From an uncultured Clostridia bacterium (GTDB taxonomy: Bacteria; Bacillota; Clostridia; TANB77; CAG-508), in contig CAKPIG010000004.1 in assembly GCA_934162255.1 (NCBI GenBank), positions 1 to 64,000 on the forward strand: DNA of 64,000 nt, given 5' to 3'. Below are positions 57,888 through 64,000 of the stretch, piece by piece. The notes beneath the pieces are model-generated. The model ran no database searches. It was not told the origin of the DNA and was given only the letters and a program-made list of their open reading frames with translations. How positions within the stretch are numbered: position 1 is the first letter of the stretch; each line of letters begins with the position of its first letter. A program made the position numbers and the translations under genes.

Positions 57888-58631
57888 ATGAAGAATAAAA
57901 TTAAATTAATAAGTTTAATTGCAACTATAATCGTTGCAATTTTAGTACTTACTATAGTAGTAGTAAGTAAAAAAAGTGAAAAACCAGTATCAAATGAAGG
58001 ATATGAAGAAAATATAAATACTGAGGAAGAAAAAACAAAAGAAACAGAAGTTGAAGATGTAGAAGAATTAAAGGAGCAAACTGGAAAGACTGGTGCAGCA
58101 GAATTATATGAAATACAAAATGGATATGGAGATGTAAAAGTTGCAACAATAAAATCTAGTATAAAATATAAAGTTGCATTTTCTGGAATGATAAAAGGAA
58201 GTAAACCAGAAATAGAGGAATTAGATAATATTATAGAAAAGGAACATCCTAAAAATAACGGGATATGGATATTTGAAAAAGACAGAAATACAGTACTAGA
58301 CTATTTAAAAAGTGTGACATTATCACAATATTCAGTTAATCAAGATGGATATTTAAAAATAGATAATAAAGAACAACAAAATGATTATGATAAGAAAATC
58401 GAAAAAGCAATAAATAGTGATAAATTGTATGTTTTAAATGTATCTAGTAAGTATTATATTGTAGATGAAATAACAGGAGAGATATTAGATTATTCATTTG
58501 AAGATATGGACGAATATCAAACATATGAGTATTCTGAGGATAATAATAAATTGATTATTTTTATAACAGAAAACAAGAAAAATCAATTAAATAAAGAGAC
58601 AATTATTAAGAGTGTTGTAGATTTATTTTAA
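57888..58631 (+). CDS. Uncharacterised membrane-anchored protein
   Basis: A 247-residue protein with an N-terminal membrane helix (about 5-27), a Glu/Lys/Thr-rich linker (28-70) and a soluble outer domain. I do not recognise the family. The domain has a strand-rich look (ATIKSSIKYKVAFSGMI; KLYVLNVSSKYYIVDEITGEILDYS). No Shine-Dalgarno is visible before the ATG: the preceding bases are the tail of a terminator hairpin. Translation may rely on readthrough coupling or an unseen element. It lies inside the polysaccharide locus and just before the export genes. Confidence 0.65.
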   Translation: MKNKIKLISLIATIIVAILVLTIVVVSKKSEKPVSNEGYEENINTEEEKTKETEVEDVEELKEQTGKTGAAELYEIQNGYGDVKVATIKSSIKYKVAFSGMIKGSKPEIEELDNIIEKEHPKNNGIWIFEKDRNTVLDYLKSVTLSQYSVNQDGYLKIDNKEQQNDYDKKIEKAINSDKLYVLNVSSKYYIVDEITGEILDYSFEDMDEYQTYEYSEDNNKLIIFITENKKNQLNKETIIKSVVDLF

Positions 58632-58643
58632 ATGGCAAATTTA

Positions 58644-58672
58644 TTGACAAAATATAAAAATAAATGTAGAAT
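58644..58672 (+). promoter_or_regulatory. Promoter for the ABC export operon
   Basis: A perfect TTGACA (58644-58649), a 17-bp spacer and TAGAAT (58667-58672), 34 bases before the permease gene. Confidence 0.7.
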
Positions 58673-58705
58673 ATAAAGGAATATCGAGAGGAGAGAGCAT
58701 AAACA

Positions 58706-59500
58706 ATGGAATTTATAAAAACGCTATGGAAAAATAAAAGATTAGCATGGCAACTAGGAAAAAATGATTTTAAAAATAGATTTGCAAATACAAGTTTAGG
58801 AAGTATATGGGGATTTCTACAACCATTTGTATTTATGATGATGTATATAATTGTATTTCAATATATATTTAAACAGACAGGACCAGAAGGAGCACCATAT
58901 GTTGTATGGTTTATGCCAGGAATGGCTATGTGGATGACAATAAACGATGGAATTGTAGGGGCGAGTAATGCAATAAGAGGATACAGTTATTTAGTAAAAA
59001 AAGTAGTATTTCCTGTTGATATAATACCAGTAATATCATTATTAGCGAATTCATTTGTTTCATTATTTTTAATTACAATAGCAACAATAGTTTGTATTAT
59101 TTTTAAATTTATACCAAATGTTTTTAAACTAATATACATGATTTTTGCAGTATATATTTTCTTGATTTCTATTACTAGGTTTACCTCGGCATTAGCAACA
59201 TTAGTACCTGACTTTTCTAATCTTTTAGGAATTATAATGCAAATAGGAATGTGGCTTACACCAGTAGTTTGGGATTTGAGTATGATTGCAGAACATCATA
59301 CAATATCAAGAGTTATGAAATGTTTGCCTTTCACATATTTAGTAACAGGATTTAGAGAGAGTTTTATGGATACAGGAAACATAGTAACAGGAAGCCATGG
59401 GATCTACACACTAATATTTTGGGTAATAACAATAGTAATATTCATATGGGGAAACTATATATTTAAAAAAAGCAAAAAAGATTTTGCGGATGTATTATAA
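58706..59500 (+). CDS. ABC-2 type polysaccharide export permease (Wzm/TagG-like)
   Basis: A 264-residue membrane protein with six predicted helices. The N-terminal part (RNDF-type LGKNDFKNRFANTSLGSIWGFLQP near residue 18) and the VVFPVDIIPV stretch near 100 are typical of O-antigen/teichoic acid export permeases. It would form the channel with the ATP-binding subunit encoded at 60519, moving lipid-linked glycan to the outer face. GAGAGGAGAG precedes the start. The glycosyltransferase gene lies between permease and ATPase genes. Confidence 0.92.
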   Translation: MEFIKTLWKNKRLAWQLGKNDFKNRFANTSLGSIWGFLQPFVFMMMYIIVFQYIFKQTGPEGAPYVVWFMPGMAMWMTINDGIVGASNAIRGYSYLVKKVVFPVDIIPVISLLANSFVSLFLITIATIVCIIFKFIPNVFKLIYMIFAVYIFLISITRFTSALATLVPDFSNLLGIIMQIGMWLTPVVWDLSMIAEHHTISRVMKCLPFTYLVTGFRESFMDTGNIVTGSHGIYTLIFWVITIVIFIWGNYIFKKSKKDFADVL

Positions 59501-59514
59501 AGTGAGGAAAGAAA

Positions 59515-60510
59515 ATGAATAATGAAACTATAGATATATTACTTCCAACATACAATGGTGAAAAATATTTAAAAGAACAATTGGATAGTATATTAAACCA
59601 AACATATAAAAATATTAGATTAATAATCTCAGATGATTGCTCAAAAGATACTACACCGCAAATATTAGAAGAATATAAAAATAAAGATAGTAGAATAGAA
59701 GTATATTTTCAAAAAGAAAATATGGGAGTAGTAAAAGGAATAGAATTTCTTTTAAAAAAAGTAGAAAGCAATTATTATATGTTAGCAGACCAAGATGATG
59801 TATGGTTACCAATAAAAGTTGAAAAATCAATAGAAACTTTAAAAAATGAAAATGCTGATTTAGTATTTGGTGATTTAGAAGTTGTAGATGAAAATTTGAA
59901 AACTATATATCCATCATTTGGGGACTTTATGCTATTAAATAAAAAAATACATAAATATATAAAAAGTTATAAAATGAACTATTTGTATAATTGTGTAACT
60001 GGCTGCACAATATTATCAAAAAAAGAATTTATTGAAAAAATATTACCAATACCAAAAACTTCTAAATATTTAATACATGACCACTGGATAAGCCTTATAA
60101 CATCGTTAAATGGAAAACTTGTATATATGCCAGAAAAATATATAAAATATAGACAACATGGAAATAACCAAATAGGAACAGAAAAAATATCACATGGATT
60201 TAAAGAATTAGAACAAGTAAGAGAATTATTCATAAATGTGAAATTGGGAGTTTTTGGAACATATGTAAATAATAAAGAAAAATTTCCAAAGAAATTACAA
60301 AAGCAAAATCAAGAAGCATTTAATTATTTTAATGATATAAAAAATAAAAAAAACTTTAATTTTAAAGGATGGAGAATATTTCATCAATTATATAAAACAG
60401 AAAATGGATTATATTATATAGAAAATTTTGTTATTATGAATATGCCATTTATAGGGAGAGTTTTATTTAAAATAAGATATAGAGTATTAAAATTGCTAAA
60501 AAGGAGATAA
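59515..60510 (+). CDS. Family 2 glycosyltransferase
   Basis: A 331-residue GT2 enzyme related to the one at 54057. IDILLPTYNGEKYLKEQLDSI near the start, SDDCSKDTTP near 36 and ADQDDVWLPIK near 87 form the nucleotide-sugar and metal site, and HDHWISLI near 183 is the acceptor-side motif. It probably adds a sugar to the glycan exported by the flanking ABC genes. GTGAGGAAAG precedes the start. It ends 8 bases before the ATPase gene. Confidence 0.9.
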   Translation: MNNETIDILLPTYNGEKYLKEQLDSILNQTYKNIRLIISDDCSKDTTPQILEEYKNKDSRIEVYFQKENMGVVKGIEFLLKKVESNYYMLADQDDVWLPIKVEKSIETLKNENADLVFGDLEVVDENLKTIYPSFGDFMLLNKKIHKYIKSYKMNYLYNCVTGCTILSKKEFIEKILPIPKTSKYLIHDHWISLITSLNGKLVYMPEKYIKYRQHGNNQIGTEKISHGFKELEQVRELFINVKLGVFGTYVNNKEKFPKKLQKQNQEAFNYFNDIKNKKNFNFKGWRIFHQLYKTENGLYYIENFVIMNMPFIGRVLFKIRYRVLKLLKRR

Positions 60511-60518
60511 AACAAAAT

Positions 60519-61880
60519 ATGGAGAAAAAAACAGCAAATTCATCAGAAGTAGTATTAAAAATAGAAGGACTTTCAAAGGGATATAAGATGTTTGCTAGGA
60601 AGAAGGATAGAATAATAGAAACATTATTTCCAATGGTAGAAAGACATGGGATTTTTGAAGCTATGCATGATTTTAATTTAGAAGTAAAAAAGGGAGAAGT
60701 ATTAGGAGTACTAGGAAAAAACGGAGCTGGAAAATCTACATTACTAAAGATGATTACAGGTGTTGTTACTCCAACTTCAGGAACAATTGAATCAAAAGGA
60801 AAAATTAGTTCTTTACTTGAATTAGGAACAGCATTTAACCAAGAACTAACAGGCTATGAAAATATTTATCAGCATGGACAAGTCATGGGATTGACAAATG
60901 AAGAAATAAAAAGTAGGGAAAAAGAAATTATAGAATTTGCAGATATTGGAGAGCACTTATATCAACCTGTAAAAACATATTCATCAGGTATGTTTGCAAG
61001 ACTTGCATTTGCATGTGCAATTAATGTTGATCCAGATATATTAATTGTTGATGAAGTATTATCTGTCGGAGATATGTCATTTCAATTAAAATGTTTTAAA
61101 AAATTTCAACAATTTAAAGAAAGCGGAAAAACAATACTATTTGTAACTCATAGTATAACAGATGTTTTAAGAAATTGTACTAGAACAATAATAATAGATG
61201 CAGGTAGAAAAATATTTGATGGAGATGTAAAAGAAGGTGTAGAAAAATATAAAAAAATAATAGTAGGTTTAGACGAAAAGCAAAGCAAAACAGGACTTCA
61301 AACAGATAAACAAATACTTGAAGAAAATCCTAATTATCAAAGTAATGTAGAAGTAGAAGGAGAAGAATGGAAAAAGCATTTTAATGAAAATCCAAACTTG
61401 ATTGATTATGGAAATGGGGCAGCACAGGTTATTGATTATGGAATGTTTGATGAAAAAGGTAATTATATTTCTGTATTAGAAAACGACAAAACAGTAATTT
61501 TAAAATCGAAGATATTATTCAAACAAGACGTAAAAGACCCCATATTTACAATGACAGTAAAAGATTTTAAAGGTTTAGAAATGGCAGGGACAAATACACT
61601 TATAGAAAAAGTTGCAACAGGAGAATATAAAAAAGGAGATGTTGTAACAGCTGAATTTAAACAAATAATAAATGTAGCTCCAGGAAAGTACACACTATCA
61701 TTTAGTTGTACGCATTTTAATCATAAAGGAGAACTAGAAGTATTAAACAGAAAATATGATGCATTATTAATAGAAGTACTATCTACAAAAGATACAGTAG
61801 GATTAATGAGATTAGACTCTAAAATAAAAATAGAAAAAATAAATAGAGGCAAAGATGAAAAAGAAAAAAATAATATATAG
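60519..61880 (+). CDS. ABC transporter ATP-binding protein with C-terminal glycan-binding domain (Wzt-like)
   Basis: A 453-residue protein. The ATPase (about 10-250) has Walker A GKNGAGKST near residue 67, signature YSSGMFARL near 154 and Walker B ILIVDEVLSVGD. The C-terminal part (about 290-430) resembles the carbohydrate-binding domain of Wzt (VIDYGMFDEKG; GKYTLSFSCTHF), which recognises the non-reducing end of finished chains. It works with the permease at 58706. The stop lies 26 bases inside the next gene. Confidence 0.92.
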   Translation: MEKKTANSSEVVLKIEGLSKGYKMFARKKDRIIETLFPMVERHGIFEAMHDFNLEVKKGEVLGVLGKNGAGKSTLLKMITGVVTPTSGTIESKGKISSLLELGTAFNQELTGYENIYQHGQVMGLTNEEIKSREKEIIEFADIGEHLYQPVKTYSSGMFARLAFACAINVDPDILIVDEVLSVGDMSFQLKCFKKFQQFKESGKTILFVTHSITDVLRNCTRTIIIDAGRKIFDGDVKEGVEKYKKIIVGLDEKQSKTGLQTDKQILEENPNYQSNVEVEGEEWKKHFNENPNLIDYGNGAAQVIDYGMFDEKGNYISVLENDKTVILKSKILFKQDVKDPIFTMTVKDFKGLEMAGTNTLIEKVATGEYKKGDVVTAEFKQIINVAPGKYTLSFSCTHFNHKGELEVLNRKYDALLIEVLSTKDTVGLMRLDSKIKIEKINRGKDEKEKNNI

Positions 61881-62754
61881 TGGTTTAATAATTATAATAA
61901 TACTTTTTATAATAACATTTATATATAATTATAATATAAAAAATAAAATGAACACAACTCTAGAACAACTACAAAATAATGGAAAAAGTCAAATGATGGG
62001 ATACATTATAAAAACAGACAACAATAAAGTTATAGTTATAGATGGAGGAACATCAGATGATACAACAAATTTGGTAAATAAAATAAACGAATATACTGGA
62101 AGAGTTGATTATTGGTTTATTACACATCCACATAGAGACCATGCTACATGCTTTATAGACATTGTAAATAACTATAATATAGATATAGGAAAAGTATATG
62201 TAACAGTTAATGATGAAGAATGGTATAAAGAACATGGAGAAGGAAGAGATGAGGAATGTATTAGATTTTTAAATACATTAAAAGAAGAAAAAATCGCTAA
62301 TAAAGTAGAAGAAGTATATCTAAATGAAGAAATACAAATAGATAATATAAAATGTGAGATATTAGGAATTAAAAATCCAGAAATAACTATTAACTCAGTA
62401 AATAATTCAAGTATGGTAATAAAAATGACAACTAAGAACAACAGTATATTATTTTTAGGGGATACTGGTGCTGAAAGTGGAAGTAAACTATTAGAAAATC
62501 AATCAGAGAAATTAAAAGTAAATATACTACAAATGGCACATCATGGACAAAAGGGTGTTACCAAAGAAGTATATAACTTTATAAAACCTCAAATTTGTTT
62601 ATGGCCAACACCAGATTGGTTATGGATAAATGACGCTGGTAATGGAGAAGATTCAGGTCCATGGAAAACAAAAGAAACAAGACAATGGATAGAGGAATTA
62701 AATGTAAAAAACAATATTATAGAAAAAGATGGTAATATAAAAATTTCAATTTAA
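61855..62754 (+). CDS. Membrane-anchored MBL-fold hydrolase (ComEC/Rec2-like domain)
   Basis: A 299-residue protein with an N-terminal membrane helix (about 5-25) and a metallo-beta-lactamase domain. The metal motif THPHRDHA near residue 86, FLGDTGAES near 201 and MAHHGQKG near 228 are present; the last resembles the C-terminal nuclease-like domain of ComEC. The topology puts the domain outside the cell. Substrate unknown: phosphodiester of a glycan or nucleic acid are options. It overlaps the ATPase gene by 26 bases, so it belongs to the operon. Confidence 0.85.
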   Translation: MKKKKIIYSGLIIIIILFIITFIYNYNIKNKMNTTLEQLQNNGKSQMMGYIIKTDNNKVIVIDGGTSDDTTNLVNKINEYTGRVDYWFITHPHRDHATCFIDIVNNYNIDIGKVYVTVNDEEWYKEHGEGRDEECIRFLNTLKEEKIANKVEEVYLNEEIQIDNIKCEILGIKNPEITINSVNNSSMVIKMTTKNNSILFLGDTGAESGSKLLENQSEKLKVNILQMAHHGQKGVTKEVYNFIKPQICLWPTPDWLWINDAGNGEDSGPWKTKETRQWIEELNVKNNIIEKDGNIKISI

Positions 62755-62766
62755 GGAGGGAAAAAA

Positions 62767-64000
62767 ATGAAAATAGTTCAAAGTGCTAATATATTGAATT
62801 GGTATCCTTTCAAGGAAAATCAAAAAGTACTAAATATTGGAGAACAATTAGAAGAACTTACTAGATTGTTGGCTAATAAATGTTCTAGAGTTCAAAATGT
62901 TAACCAAATATCTGAAATTGACAATATAAATGAAAGATTTGACATAATAACATTAATAGGCATAAATGAATATGAGAGAATTAACTTGAAATATGTAATC
63001 AAAAAATTAGAAAATAGTCTAGATGTTAATGGAAAGATATTAATGGCAATAGATAATAAATTTGGGCTAAAATTTTGGGCAGGAAATCCCGAAAAAATAT
63101 TAGACAAAAAATTTATTAGCCTAATTGGATATAATAATGAACCCGAAAAAATTGAAACATACACTAAAAAATATATCGAAAAAGTATTACAAGAGATGGG
63201 ATATAATACAAGGTTTTATTATCCATTGCCAGATTATAAAGTACCTAATGTAATATTTACAGATGAGCAATTACCAAAATATAATAGTATTGACAAATAT
63301 AATCCTTATTATTCAGAAAAATCAGATATATTATTTAATGAAATTGATGTATTTAGAGAAATATTAAAAACGGATAAAGAAATGTTTGCATTTTTTACTA
63401 ATTCATTTTTAGTAGAAATTACAAAAGGAGAATGTGACAAAACATATAAATATATATCATTTAATAATATGAGAAAGCCCGAGTACCAATTAATAACAAA
63501 AATTGCAGATACTTATGTTGAAAAACAAATAGTAAATGAAAATGCTCAAAAACATTATGAAGACATTAAAAATAATATAATATATTTACAAAAAAATGGA
63601 GTAAATCTTGTAGATTATATAGATGGAAAAAACATAAAAAGTAAATATATAGAACAAAAGTATTTATTAAACAATGTACTTACAGAAAAACTAGAACAAA
63701 ATAAAATAGACGAATTTGAGAAAATTATTGAAAAATATATAAATGAAATTAGTATAAATACATTTAAAATTGAAAACTATGAAGATACAGTTTTTGGAAA
63801 ATATAATATAGAAACAGAAAATAAAGACATTATAAATAATTTGCACTTTATGAAAAATGGTTTATGGGATATGACATTTAAAAACTGTTTTTTAATAGAA
63901 AATGAATTGTATTTTTTTGACCAAGAATGGAATGCAGAAAATCTACCTGTGGAATATATACTATATAGAGCAATATTCTATACAATTTCATTAAGAAGAT
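62767..64000 (+). CDS. SAM-dependent methyltransferase-like protein of a glycan locus (partial, 3' end cut)
   Basis: The first 411 codons of a gene running off the window. Residues 1-150 look like a class I methyltransferase (VLNIGEQLEELTRLLANKC in the SAM-binding place, then ILMAIDNKFGLKFWAG and RFYYPLPDYKVPNVIFTDEQLP), a pattern I know from proteins of clostridial polysaccharide loci. The SAM loop lacks the GxGxG pattern, so activity is doubtful. The rest (about 170-411) is a helical domain ending near LYFFDQEWNAENLPVEYIL, kinase-like in flavour. AAGGAGG precedes the ATG at good spacing. Confidence 0.75.
   Translation, partial: MKIVQSANILNWYPFKENQKVLNIGEQLEELTRLLANKCSRVQNVNQISEIDNINERFDIITLIGINEYERINLKYVIKKLENSLDVNGKILMAIDNKFGLKFWAGNPEKILDKKFISLIGYNNEPEKIETYTKKYIEKVLQEMGYNTRFYYPLPDYKVPNVIFTDEQLPKYNSIDKYNPYYSEKSDILFNEIDVFREILKTDKEMFAFFTNSFLVEITKGECDKTYKYISFNNMRKPEYQLITKIADTYVEKQIVNENAQKHYEDIKNNIIYLQKNGVNLVDYIDGKNIKSKYIEQKYLLNNVLTEKLEQNKIDEFEKIIEKYINEISINTFKIENYEDTVFGKYNIETENKDIINNLHFMKNGLWDMTFKNCFLIENELYFFDQEWNAENLPVEYILYRAIFYTISLRR

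Overview
The window is about 64 kb of a very AT-rich, gene-dense bacterial chromosome. Nearly all genes have AGGAGG-type ribosome binding sites and sigma-A-like promoters (TTGACA, 17 bp, TATAAT). It carries spoIIGA, sigE, spoIIID and a SpoVD/FtsI-type penicillin-binding protein. Together with Gram-positive division genes (divIB, two DUF881 genes, sbp, ftsA, ftsZ), a HrcA/CIRCE-type groE promoter, a sortase, an HtrA protease, cdaA and ChW-repeat surface proteins, this points to an endospore-forming member of the Clostridia (Firmicutes), probably an uncultured or gut lineage. No IS element, prophage or CRISPR array was seen. No gap between genes exceeds about 300 bases; only the first 440 bases are non-coding, and they hold RNA genes.

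Layout. 1-412: the end of a 23S rRNA gene, 5S rRNA, tRNA-Asn and a terminator. 443-5929: copper chaperone and copper ATPase, tcdA, then a PTS IIA protein with a split transketolase. 5953-7740: a membrane protein of the CmpB-like family and an uncharacterised protein with a weak ADP-ribosyltransferase resemblance. 7806-14373: murA and the division cluster divIB, DUF881 x2, sbp, ftsA, ftsZ. 14397-16981: a polysaccharide deacetylase, spoIIGA and sigE. 17049-20786: a PLP lyase, an orphan response regulator, trmL, a gene behind Spo0A-like boxes, and a TSCPD protein. 20812-27885: a PBP, comM-dprA-yraN, rsmA, fmt and dps. 27897-31731: pyrG behind an attenuator, and groES-groEL behind a variant CIRCE. 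31740-32508: a divergent pair of small unknown genes. 32528-43246: a short alaS, HIT protein, sortase, ligA, two unknown genes, folD, a second dprA, a DnaB-like ATPase, spoIIID and an RsiV-like protein. 43364-54021: htrA, a pilin-like protein, rnhB, pyrimidine phosphorylase, cdaA, truA, tRNA-Met, a large unknown coiled-coil protein, era, yqzL and recO. 54057-64000: a cell-surface polysaccharide locus with two GT2 glycosyltransferases, a secreted ChW-repeat M14 peptidase, an ABC export pair (Wzm/Wzt type), an MBL-fold protein and a methyltransferase-like gene cut by the window end.

How parts connect. The division block makes the Z-ring and its membrane partners. SpoIIGA, SigE and SpoIIID are successive parts of the mother-cell sporulation programme. 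The last 10 kb looks like one unit that builds and exports a surface glycan and secretes a large wall-binding peptidase.

Most interesting observations: (i) spoIIGA and the gene at 19910 both have AUA where the start codon should be, correctly spaced from a good Shine-Dalgarno, and the second lies behind two tandem Spo0A-box-like sites 10 bp apart; (ii) a long hairpin covers the spoIIID ribosome binding site and overlaps a sigma-E-like promoter; (iii) a divergent pair of small unknown genes at 31740-32471 has atypical codon use, two strong promoters and a shared palindrome; (iv) 11-bp phased repeats lie directly upstream of the ftsA and htrA promoters; (v) alaS is short and lacks the C-terminal domain; (vi) a divergent DnaB-like ATPase and a large coiled-coil protein have no recognisable family. 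All family assignments are from reading the sequence; no database search was run.
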